From assembly GCF_945859705.1 (NCBI RefSeq), contig NC_079137.1, forward strand, positions 2,484,001-2,548,000: a stretch of DNA of 64,000 bases. Reading direction: 5' to 3'. How positions within the stretch are numbered: the stretch's first letter is position 1; every line of letters begins with the position of its first letter. The translations under genes and the position numbers were made by a program. Origin of the DNA: Episyrphus balteatus. Its lineage: Eukaryota > Arthropoda > Insecta > Diptera > Syrphidae. Below, in pieces: positions 44,919-54,984 of this stretch. The notes under the pieces were generated by a model. The model was not told the origin of the DNA, did no database searches, and saw only the letters and a program-made list of their open reading frames with translations.

Positions 44919-45703
44919 CAATTACACCAGTTCACTTTTGTTGACTATTCAACAAATGTCAAAATTTTACATATTTGATGACAAGACTGTAACCACAACC
45001 AATAACCGCTTAAGCGAGTTAAGAAAAATTGTTTTGAGTGGTCTTATGATTCTTTCAAATTCTAAGGCTACATCTTCTAAATTTTTTAATACCATCTAGA
45101 TCGAGTTAAGAAAAGATTGAGTTGCTTTTGAGGCAAATAAAAAAAAAAAAACTAAATTTTTGTTTTCTTTTTCGACCTAAGCGGTTTTATTGGTTGTGGC
45201 CCCAGAAGATTTCGGATCCATTAAGCCAAAATGGGTTAAGTATTTTTTAACCACTAATCCATGCAGATAAAAATGAAAAAAAAAAACAAAATGGCGGAGG
45301 TTGGCGGAACTTTCTATTTTCGAACCTGATAGAAAAAAATACTTCGAAAATTATGTAGGTAGTAGATTAAATATTGGAATCATAACTAAGTAGTGCATTG
45401 AATAAAGATCACCACTCTACAACCTGCGCATCGACTTGAGAAGACTTTCCAAAGAGTCATCAAACATTTTATTTGGCTTGTTTTGCGGAGGAAGGGTATC
45501 TCGGATAAGCTTTATAAAAGTAGCACATTAGGTAGGTATTATGAGTCCAAATGCTTGCATGGAAAAAAATTGACAGATCAATTTAAAGTTCGGAAACGGA
45601 GGATTTCGATTGACTCTGACATATTATTCAACACATTAATACGTCAAAAATGGGGACAGAAGGAGAAATCGGGAGGCGGCAAATAATACGGAAAAAAAAC
45701 AAA
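44919..45703. other. intergenic sequence without a gene
   Basis: AT-rich with some moderately complex sequence at 45380-45680, where a 67-codon plus-strand frame (45483-45686) opens. It matches no family I know and has no supporting splice or promoter signal, so it is not called as a gene. Confidence 0.3.
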
Positions 45704-45706
45704 ATA

Positions 45707-46292
45707 CACTGGTCGGCAACGAAAATAGAGCTTAAACCAAACCCTACTTTTCTAAAGGATTTTTGTGTGCTGAGTCTGAAGTCTGAATTCGAAGTCAAAA
45801 TTTCACTGGCACGTCACGTTTTTGAAATATTTGAATAATAACAGGTCAAAAACGTGGTTTTTGGTTACATTTGACGTCGAATTACATCACCGTTTATTTT
45901 TTTTTTTTTTGCAAAACTACTACTCTCAAAACGCCTAAAGGTATTTATTTTTTTTTTCTCAAAGATATTGAGAAAATTTATAATAGGTACATATTTCAAA
46001 ATCTTTATTGTTTTTTATTTTCAAAGTAATGAATCATTTTTTGAACCAAATTCCAGTTTGTGTCTTCTTATTTGGACTTAAAAAAGCAAAAATTTACGGA
46101 AAAATATATGTTTTTAACTAAAAAAATCGAAATGAACTTTATTGAAATTAGTTTTTATAGTGAAAATAGCTCAAAAACTAGACGTGATAGGAAAAATCTG
46201 TAAACAGTTTCGAATTTTGCACAACAAGTTAATTAAAATCACCTAACAAAGTTCTTGCTCCAGACTTTTTTTTATTTTTTTGTCGACCAGTG
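45707..46292 (+). mobile_element. CACTGGT-ended element, copy 3 (586 bp)
   Basis: Left end CACTGGTCGGCAACG and right end GTCGACCAGTG, with ATA at 45704-45706 and 46293-46295. Body words match copy 1 at 19857-20476, for example TTTCACTGGCACGTCA and AACTAGACGTGATRG. Non-autonomous. Confidence 0.78.
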
Positions 46293-46295
46293 ATA

Positions 46296-48353
46296 TCAGT
46301 CTTAGTGGTTGAGACCTTGTGCCCCTTAAAGAATCGCTGCAGACTTGATAGATCTTCAAACAAAGTAAGTAAGTTTATAAACTAATATAAGCTGTAAGGA
46401 AATTTACTCTATAAACTTACATAATTCCTGGAAAAAATAAAATGCACGACTGGGTCGCACGTACTTGCTCTTGTAGCACAAATTATCTTTATCTAAAATA
46501 AAAATCAAAAAAAAAAAAAAATTTTTTTTCAAAAATATACATTATATTACCTATATTTTTTTTACATTTTACACTTTAAAATGATGTCTGTAAATTCTGG
46601 TTAAAATTTACTTATGATTTGATAAAATATATGTTGCCGATTTTTGAAAAACGGCAACGCCATATTTCTGTTCTCCGCATTTTTAAAGAAAAACTAAAAA
46701 CGCAGTTTTGTTAGAATCAATAAGACTATAACGTGCACCAAATTTAATCAAAATCGAGAAAATTGCAATACCTCGAAAACGGTATATGGCAGATATGCGT
46801 TAAAGAGCAGATATTAAAAAAAGAAAAGCAAGCAAATCCATCTATTCGTTTAGGCCATAGCTCGATGTACAGATGGACGCACAGACGAAAACCACTTTTT
46901 TGATCTTCTCCATCATCGTAATGTTGGTTTTGATTAAAACCTCAAATTTTTTTTCTACACGAAACCAAATGGTTAAGACGAAACTTGGATATTCTTCCTT
47001 TGAAGGTCAAATTAAAAAAAGAAAGATTATTAAAAAGTGCTTTAAAAAAATCTCTAAAAATTGATGGTTAATATTTTGGTGAAATTCTCCTTTGCCTAGA
47101 CTCGAGTTGAGATGAAAAAACAGTACCTATAAACCAACGTATGATGTGATGGATTTATGAGGCATTCTACAAAAAAACACACAGGAGGCAATTTTATATA
47201 AACGCGTATGAGATTGCTAACAAAACACGCTGACGAGTTAACACACAGAGCCTTAAGAGAGAGAGAGAAAGAGATCTAGTAAAGGTACCTATACCTTACC
47301 TAGTAGATCTCTAGCTAAATATTCCTACTGCTTTCCTAACAAGAGCTCTATAAATAACACGACATTTAACATACATATATGAAGCCTATTCATCGTGGGT
47401 AATATAACAAATCGGTGTTTTAAATACATAAATAAATTTACAAAATATTATTTAAAATTAAATTTTCAAAAATGAAAACAAAAAAAACTGAATGTGTTTA
47501 AGTTGAGCTATGAACAGCGAGCACAACCATCGCCTATAGTGGGTGGAAATATTTTTTCAATAAAATGCAATAAATCTTTGAGCGGATTTAACAAATCAAT
47601 TTGTTTTGGCTTTGAAAAAAAAAAATAAAATAAAATACCTTTAGATGCGATGTGTATTTTTATTATAATGGCATCTCTGAAGTTGTTTCGGGATTGTGGG
47701 AGAATATAGAGATGTATTTTTTTTTCGTGTTGATTTTCATTTAAATCTCTCAAAAACATACTTCTTGTTTTTTTTTTTGTTTTTGTGTTTATTTAATACA
47801 GAATTGGACAGGTGAGAAAATTAATGGAAAATCGAGGAAAATGAAAAAGAGAAAAGATAGATTTGAGATGTTTAAATTTATTTCACTTATATATGTGTTG
47901 TGGGAGAAAGATATTTTGATTAAGTGCATATTGAAAGGGTAAATAAATATAATGCAGAATTAAAAACTCAAGGAATGGTTTATTAAATGCTATAACAATA
48001 AATAAAAACAATTTTTCAATATTTTGAACTGGTTGAGGTAGGGCTAAAATAAGCAAAAAAAAAGTATATTTGTCAGTAGAAAATTAGACTAGCCAAAACT
48101 TTACATCAAAGTATTTTGAGTAGGTACCATCTACGGTTTATAAGCTATAATCAAAAAAACTAATATTTTCGACAACTTTTGTAGAGAATTGTATGATCTT
48201 CAAATTTTTTGAATTTTGTTCTAAAATACAAAAAAATAGTTTTGTAATTTTTTATTATTTAATTAATTCAAAACTAATTCCGAGACTTTGACCAAAAGAT
48301 AATGGCTTCGGAATAATGTCAGAAAAAGAAAGAAAGAAAATTCACGACTGGGG
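46296..48353. repeat. dispersed repeat (GCACGACTGGGTCGCACG family, copy A) and flanking unique sequence
   Basis: A repeat starts at about 46438 (AATGCACGACTGGGTCGCAC) and runs to about 46940, ending in a region with CATCATCGTAATGTTG. The same start phrase occurs at about 48342 and 53257. Its edges and superfamily are not resolved. Between 47060 and 48330 the sequence is unique, with a (GA)n-like run at 47259-47278 that could bind GAGA factor or be a simple repeat. No gene is seen. Confidence 0.5.
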
Positions 48354-48361
48354 TCGCTCGT

Positions 48362-49603
48362 GGGAACGGGTCGTTATTCTGTATTCCAAAATTCTTTAAA
48401 TCCAAAATTCAGATTTTCAAAATTCTGCAAATCCAATATTCTGCTTTTAAAAATTCTGTAATTCTAAATCTCTACATTAAAACATGTCCCTCAAGTAAGC
48501 AGAGCAAGTACCTACCCCAAAATTATATCAAGTGCTCCCCTACTTTTGGAAAAACTTAATGTTCTGCTAACTCGATTTATAGTTAGCAGAGCAATTAGCA
48601 GAAAATGCCTTAAACTGTTAGTAAAAAATTCGGGTTATAATATTTAGGTGCCAAACAAAAATTCAAAAAAAAATTTTTTTACAAAAATAATTTTTTTTCT
48701 GTGATTTTCGAAAAAATCTTGAATAATTAAGTGCTTTACTAATTTGAGTTAAGTACCCAATTTTTGAAAAAAATTTAAGAGATTTTCCATTTAAAAAAAA
48801 AAATATTTTCATTTTCCATACAAATTCATGTTCTATTAACTTGAATTTGTTTTTTTTTTTTTCAAAAAAATTCCAATTTTTCGAAATAATTGGACATAAA
48901 TAATTGAATATTCGACTAATTTGAATTAAGCGCTCCATTTTCCGATGAATTTTCCGAGATTTTCATGTTCTGCTGGCTTGAACTTCATTTTTCTCAAAAA
49001 ATTCAATTTTTTTCGACAAAATTCAAATGGAGTTATTAAGTGCATGACTAATTTGAGTTAAGTAACCCTATTTTCCGAAAAGTTTTCCGAGATTTTTCAT
49101 TAAAAAAAATATTTTCATTTTCCATGTTTTTTTTTTAAGTTGATCTTTCTTCGTTATTAAACATAAAACCATTGACACACAATTTATCCTTTTCTTTATT
49201 AGGTTTTAATGATTTAATATTTTCCATTTTTCTGAATTCATTTTATATCACGATTAACGGATAACACTTAACTTAAGCTGTCGAACGCAAACTGCTTCAA
49301 GGTTCTGCATAGAAAATATCAAAAATCTGTACTCCAAAATTCTGTAAATGATAAAAGAAAAATTGTTTTGACAATGAAAAAAGTGCGCACTTTTTTCATT
49401 ATCAAAACAATTTTTCTTTTATCATTTACAGAATTTTGGAGTACAGAATTTTGGAAATACAGAATTTTGAAATCCAGAATTTTGTGTTTACAGAATTTTA
49501 AAATACAGAATTTTGAATTTACAGAATTTTAAAATACAGAATTTTGGAATACAGAATTTTGTAATCCGAATTTTGGCCCATACAGAATTTCGACCCCAAC
49601 CCG
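48362..49603. mobile_element. hAT-type element with GGGTCGWWATTCTGTAT ends (1242 bp)
   Basis: An exact 8-bp duplication TCGCTCGT lies at 48354-48361 and 49604-49611. It interrupts the phrase GACTGGGTCGCTCGTACTTG known intact in the other copies of the host repeat. Inverted ends share GGGTCGWWATTCTGTAT. Subterminal arrays of ATTCTGTAAATCC-like units (about 48370-48470 and 49310-49590) are in opposite orientation at the two ends. The interior holds three degenerate units of a TAAGTGCNNNACTAATTTGAG phrase and a 48-bp-arm hairpin at about 49344-49438. No transposase. Confidence 0.78.
49344..49438. repeat. near-perfect palindrome within the hAT element
   Basis: Arms of about 47 bp (from ATTCTGTAAATGATAAAAGA to its complement TCTTTTATCATTTACAGAAT) meet at AGTGCGCACT with essentially no loop and one mismatch. 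It would form a cruciform in DNA or a long hairpin if transcribed. Confidence 0.85.
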
Positions 49604-49611
49604 TCGCTCGT

Positions 49612-49999
49612 ACTTGCTCTTATGTTTAAAGTAACTCCAATGTTAAAGCTTTTTTTTTTCAAAAAAAAAATAAGGAAAATTTAAAAATTTCATATTTTCA
49701 AGAAATTTAAAAAAAATACGAAATAAAATCAGTTTTTATAATTTATTAAACACTGTTTTAAAAAAAGGAAGTATCGTCGGTTTCATAAGGAAACCTCGTA
49801 ACTCCAACTTTTTTCGAAAATGACTTTTTAATGCCATTTTTTAGAAAATATGCCAGCGGAGCAACCTAGAAAATTTGAAGTCATTCCGAAAACTCTAAGT
49901 ACACTTAAATTCTTAAACTACTCTGTTGTTTCTCTACTCTTTTGTCTCTCCTGTAAAATTTTGAATTTGGGAGTTACGTGGTCTCTTTATGAAGCCGAC
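49612..49999. other. continuation of the GCACGACTGGGTCGC host repeat (copy B)
   Basis: Sequence between the hAT element ending at 49603 and the next insertion at 50000. The host repeat resumes after 53216 (GGTATGTCATTTT) and runs straight into copy C at about 53257, so copies B and C are tandem. Confidence 0.5.
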
Positions 50000-50650
50000 C
50001 AGGGGCGGATCCAGGATTTTTTTCTGGGGGGGGGCACAAGGGACGGATTGGCAAAAAAAAAAAACAGCAATAACAGTTAGAAATAAAGTGAAGTACCATA
50101 CGACTGACTAACAAGCAGAAAATTTTAACGACCCACAGTGGTCTAAAACCTGGCCAAAAATATTTAGGCACATTTCCCACATCAAATAGGTACCAAATGA
50201 CCAAAAAGTTATTCGGAAGGAAAAATTTTCATTTTTTTGTTACAGTAAAAGCCACTTAAGTGCTAACCCTCTTACTCCTGGATTAGCCGGAAGAAAAAAA
50301 ATATAAAAAATCAGAAAATGCACGTACAATTCTGTGCTATATTAAAGTTAGTAATCTATTCTTTATTTAATTTTTTGACTTAAGTTGTTTCACCAAATAG
50401 TTTTTGAGAAATTAAGTTTTAAAGATGAAATTTTGAAAAAAAAAATGTTTACGTTTTTTAATTGATTTTGTATAAAATTTTGCAATATTATGGACATAAT
50501 TATACCATTAGTTAATGACCTAGTAGTTTTTAGTCAAATACTAAAGACTTCATTCTAATAAATATTAAAGTTCCTAAGAATAACAAAAAAAAACTGAATC
50601 ATACTTTTTTGCCGGGAAACCCAGTTTTGTTTTTTTTTTATTTGCATTAA

Positions 50651-51163
50651 CCTTTTGTAACCCAAGGTCGTTAATTTAAAAATTAATAAGTCAATCGATT
50701 GGCCTTTATCTTTAATAAAACACGTATTTTTTAAAAATTCAATAAAGTCATTATTTACTTAGTTATTTCGATATTTTGGGAGTAAAAAAAAAGTTCAAAT
50801 AATTTATTTTTATATAAAAATGCAAAAATTCAAGCAAAAAACTATCTAATATTAATTTTTAGGCACTTTCCTAAAATCCAAAAATAAAACCCCGTGGGGT
50901 TTACTAACAAAAACTATTTTTTTTTCTGAATTTCGTTGTTTTTACACAAATTTGCTTATTTTCAAAAAAAGCCCAACATTCAACATTAAATGTCAAATAA
51001 AAACTATTGGTGCTATTTATTAGAAATTTGAAGTACTATTTCGATAAAGCAATACTTAAAGATTATAATATTAGAAGCTTCAAAAGAAAAAAAAATAGTT
51101 TGTAGAGCTTTTATGCAATCTTTTTCGGTTTATTACAGAAATGTCACATGGGGCTACAAGGGG
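50651..51163 (-). mobile_element. TTAA family 2 element, copy 3 (513 bp)
   Basis: TTAA at 50647-50650, end CCTTTTGTAACCCAA; the other end TGGGGCTACAAGGGG is followed by TATA, a decayed TTAA. The body matches copy 1 in reverse orientation, including the GAAATGTCACATGGGGCTAC end region. Confidence 0.78.
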
Positions 51164-51546
51164 TATATCTCAAGAATATTGTGTTCAAATTGTAGGTCTC
51201 TTGGAGCCAAATTGACCAAGTTATGAGTATTTTAATACTTCCCTTAGGAACGTTTTAGTCTTTTAGTCCAGAGTTCAAAACTTTAAATCGTTATCCCCAC
51301 AACTAATGTTTTCAACGCCGGTGCTCCTCATAACTTCAAAACTACTGCACCGATTCTTTTGAAATTTGGAACACTATTTTTTTACATATTTTTAGAGGTA
51401 TCCTTGGAGAAATTTTCCCAATAAAATAATATTTATAAAAATCTATAAGTATAAGGGTCGCTTTTGAGGAGTTTTTTTTCAAGGGGTCTTTATTTTCGGG
51501 GTGCAAACTTGAGCAAACTTCTGAAATGCAAGTTTGTTCTACATAT

Positions 51547-52700
51547 CAGTGGCGTAGATAGGGGGGGGATCAGGGGGATATATCCCCCCCATTGATTGGG
51601 ATCGATAATTGTACAACATAGCCAGTCATGAACAAATAAGTTAAAGAAACACACTCTGAAAAAAAACGCTATGGATTTCGAGTTTTTGATTAGCTTAAAG
51701 GTTATAATTTATAAATATGGTTTACCAACTCTCGTTGCCATTAAGTCGGAGTTTCAAAGAGTGAATTTAGACTTGGTCCAAGCTTTGGATCTCGCCAAAG
51801 ATTTAAGAGATCAACTAAAAATTAATTGGGCAGAAGGCGACTCATTTTCGAAAGTGTTTGTAGGTTCCAAAAAAAAAAATAACTGAAGTCCTTGACATAG
51901 GCTTCAAACATAAGAGAATAGTGAAGCGACAAAAGAATCGTTCGAACCCTTCGGTTCAAAGTACAGAAAAGAATATTTTCGTGTTACTGTTTTCAACCTT
52001 TTCTCGATTTCTAAATATTGGGCCTTGAAGAAAAATTTAGAAACCATGAAAACATACTAGAAAGGATTTTGGTTCTTTCCAAGAATTCTTCGTCTGAAAT
52101 AGACAAAGCAGCTAAAGAATGCAGGACAATCTTCTATTCTTCCACCGAGAAAACAAGACCACGTAAAATAGAACAAAAACAATAAGATTTCCTTATGGTT
52201 TTCATCCAAGAAGGAAATATTATTTTAACAATCGGGTTTTCCTTATTGCAAAATTTGAAATAATGAAATTTTTACTAAATTTCAAAAAGATTTTCTCCAT
52301 GAAAATAATATTTAATAATTAATTGCTGATTTTAATAAGGTTTCTTCGTAAAACTGTTCAATAAGAAAATCTGTTAGTTTTAAAGTGGCCCTGGTCATAT
52401 TTTTCTCTGTGTGAAGAATTAAAAACTCAGAAAAGATATTTTATCAGAAGGAATAATACTTCCTCTATGAACTCATTAAAAGCCCTCGATAGCAGCCCCG
52501 AAGAAAGTTTTCCTAGTACCCATATATATTTTATTAAAGATATAAGTTACACTGCTGGTTTCAACGTACGTCAACCACCGAAAGAACTTTCTCCAATTTA
52601 AAGAAAATAAAAACAATACGAAGAAAAATTATGAAAACTTTAAAAAAATTTGCGAACTAAATCCATCCCCCCCCTTAGCGAAAAGCTATCTACGCCACTG
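51547..52700 (+). mobile_element. hAT element with CAGTGGCGTAGATAG ends and a decayed transposase (1154 bp)
   Basis: Perfect 15-bp inverted ends CAGTGGCGTAGATAG and CTATCTACGCCACTG, with an exact 8-bp duplication CTACATAT at 51539-51546 and 52701-52708. It encloses remnants of a hAT transposase and is therefore an internally deleted, decayed copy of an autonomous element. Poly-G/C stretches follow both termini. It is nested in the 50000-53208 element. Confidence 0.88.
51671..52652 (+). pseudogene. hAT transposase remnant (ZMYM1/hATC-like)
   Basis: An open stretch at 51671-51886 reads FQRVNLDLVQALDLAKDLRD, a helix-rich pattern typical of the region before the hAT dimerisation domain. The same general frame series continues with RIVKRQKNRSNP at about 51920-51950. 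At about 52560-52652, after a frameshift, STTERTFSNLKKIKTIRR matches the core of the hATC dimerisation domain (a TERTFS..K.IKT pattern). Stops and frameshifts separate these pieces and the N-terminal and catalytic regions are largely missing, so it is non-functional. The subgroup is inferred from pattern only. Confidence 0.75.
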
Positions 52701-53216
52701 CTACATATCCAGCAGTTCTATAATATATGGTTTATGCAATTTTGTGACGTGTTCCGCTATTTTAAAAACACTAATGTTAAAAAAAAAAAACAACGAAAAA
52801 AGTGCAAATTTTTTAACCCCTCTGTATGAAAAAATAGAGTTGCATATACCTACAATTATTTTTTTTATATCATTCCATGTCATTCGATGTCCATATCAAA
52901 ATTTTTCACCAAAATCACTTTGAAAATTCAAAATTTTTTTTTAAATCGAAAAAAAAAAAAAATTCGTGTGTACCCAACAAATAGCCGTTTATTTATTTGT
53001 GAGGTGGAGCTTTTCATGGGAAAGGGATGCAACAATCAACAAAATTCGCATTTTCAGCCAGAAATAGACAAGAGTTTCACTCAAGTTCTTTCTGTTATTA
53101 TTCATATATTTTTAAAACTCTTATAGTTTGATTTCCTTTAAGTATGAACTTTAAGTTCTGGGGGGGGCACGTGCCCCCGTGCCCCCCCCCCCCCTGGATC
53201 CGCCTATGAAGCCGAC

Positions 53217-54130
53217 GGTATGTCATTTTATTTCTTGTATAAAAAGGATTTAAATAAAATGCACGACTGGGTCGCACGAACTTGCTCTTAGAGTTAAAGT
53301 TGCTTAAATTTTTAAGACTTTTTATGTAGAAATTTGGAAAAAATAAAATAAAATTCATTTTAAAAAAAAAAATAAAATAAAATCTGAAATCAAATTGCCC
53401 TCTAAAACAAGTATGCAGTTTTGATTGATGTATTAAAATGCATTTTTAGAAAAAAAAATTTTCAAAATCGTTAGAGCCGTTTTTTAAAAAACTAATTTTT
53501 TATAAATAATTTTTTGGAAAAAATGTTTAAAAATAAAATTGGTATGCCATTTTGTAGAAATCACTAATCAACATCTAAAAACAAAATTTCAAAAAAATTC
53601 AATGTCCCGTTTTCGAAAATTTGAAAATTTCAAATTTTTTTTTAAAATCCAAAAATTTGAATTGTATAAATGCTTTCTCGTAAAAAGTTTCGATGAAATC
53701 GAATAAGCAGTTTTGGAGATAATCGGATTTGAAAAAAAAAACGGTTCTATGGCAGGTACCGTTAATAATGATTTTCAAAAAAAAAAAAAAATTTCATTGG
53801 AAGATAGACCTTAGCTTAAAACTATTATTTGAATTTTTTAAACAAAATCGTTGGAGCCGTTTTCGAGATATTTCAATTTTACTAAAATCGATATATGACA
53901 AGTACCGTTATTTTTGGTCCAAAAAAATACATAATTCGAAAAACCCCTCTGGAGAGTCGCCAAATAACGCTACATACCAAGTTTGACATTAATCGGTCCA
54001 TCCGTTTAGGCTGTAGCTCCTTATACAGACAGACTGACAGATTGACAGACTGACAGACAGACAGACGAACTTCCGGGACCCACTTTTTTGGCATTGTCTA
54101 CCATCGTAATGTCATGGAAAAATGTTATCT
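53217..54130 (+). repeat. GCACGACTGGGTCGCACG repeat, copy C
   Basis: Starts at about 53257 and ends near 54130 with CTACCATCGTAATGTCATGG. The interior has several diverged sub-units around CGTTAGAGCCGTTTT and CAGGTACCGTTA, and a (GACAGACT)n-like simple repeat at 54028-54067. A similar CGGCTCTAACGATTTTGATT phrase occurs at about 3853. Superfamily unknown; no coding capacity. Confidence 0.5.
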
Positions 54131-54630
54131 CAACTTTTTTTTTTGTACGAATGCATAACTTGATATATAGTACCTATATCGCAAGTAAAAAAGAAACCTA
54201 CATAAAGTATATACAAATTTTCTAACATCTTTCAAAAAAAAAGTTGATATGCCATTTTGAGGAAATAATTAATTTACACTTAAAAATAAAATTTCAAAAT
54301 TTTTCACAAACCCGTTTTCAAAAAATTTATTTTTCAAAAAAAAAATTTTGAAATAATGTGTTTTTTTGATAATTTTCTAAAATTTTAATATGTGGTCTTA
54401 CTTAAACGCTTTTTCGTTGGAATCGGGTTAGTCTTGTACGAGATATTCATAAATAAAAAAAAACGTTCTATGACAGGTACCGTTATTAACGGTACAAAAA
54501 TTATTTTCTTTATTTCAAAAGTTTGCTCTTATGTGTAATACTATAGACAAAAATTTGAATCAAAATCGTTAGAGCCGTTTTTTTTTTCAATTAAGTAAAA
54601 AATATGTAAAAAAGTATACAAATATTTTTT
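54131..54630. other. AT-rich repeat-derived sequence
   Basis: Continues the CAGGTACCGTTA / GTTAGAGCCGTTTT theme of the preceding repeat to about 54580. No gene. Confidence 0.4.
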
Positions 54631-54634
54631 GTTT

Positions 54635-54984
54635 TCAATTTGGAGGCACTTCTGATAACCACTTCGCAGTGGTCTTACACATTTGCTCCTGAGTTGGATC
54701 CTTTGGGAAAGATGCGTTCATCAAATGGCTGGTGGTATCCTGCGATATAAATTTTTGTACGTTAAACTTTCGGTCTTCGTTGAAGAACAATGAATATTAG
54801 ATAAGCAGCAACAAGGAGTGATTCCAGTTGCTGTTGGCTCATCGGAACGTTTGGACAATCCGGATATTAGAAGAATGCCTTGAATGTTGATGGTGACTTC
54901 AAAACTTTCTGATACGTTTCTCTCAAAAGTCAAAACTAGTCGTGAGTTAAGATTATACAGTTTTAAGCTTTTCTTCTCAGCCAT
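54635..54984 (-). pseudogene. unrecognised broken coding sequence in three frames
   Basis: Balanced, codon-like DNA in an AT-rich setting. On the minus strand the frame from 54984 reads MAEKKSLKLYNLNSRLV and on to about 54870. A second frame reads PNVPMSQQQLESLLVAAYLI (about 54860-54800). A third reads DRKFNVQKFISQDTT and later FPKDPTQEQMCKTTAKWL, ending with TGA at 54637-54635. Each piece looks protein-like only in its own frame, as expected from a gene with two frameshifts or from exons joined by tiny gaps. I do not recognise the family. Confidence 0.4.

Larger units (their letters stand above)
50000..53208. mobile_element. hAT-type element with CAGGGGCGGATCCAGG ends (3209 bp) carrying two nested elements
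   Basis: Left end CAGGGGCGGATCCAGG, right end CCTGGATCCGCCTATG (14 of 16 inverted matches), flanked by an exact 8-bp duplication AAGCCGAC at 49992-49999 and 53209-53216. G or C runs follow both termini. It contains TTAA family 2 copy 3 (50651-51163) and a second hAT element (51547-52700). Its own remaining sequence is AT-rich with no transposase that I recognise. Confidence 0.8.
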
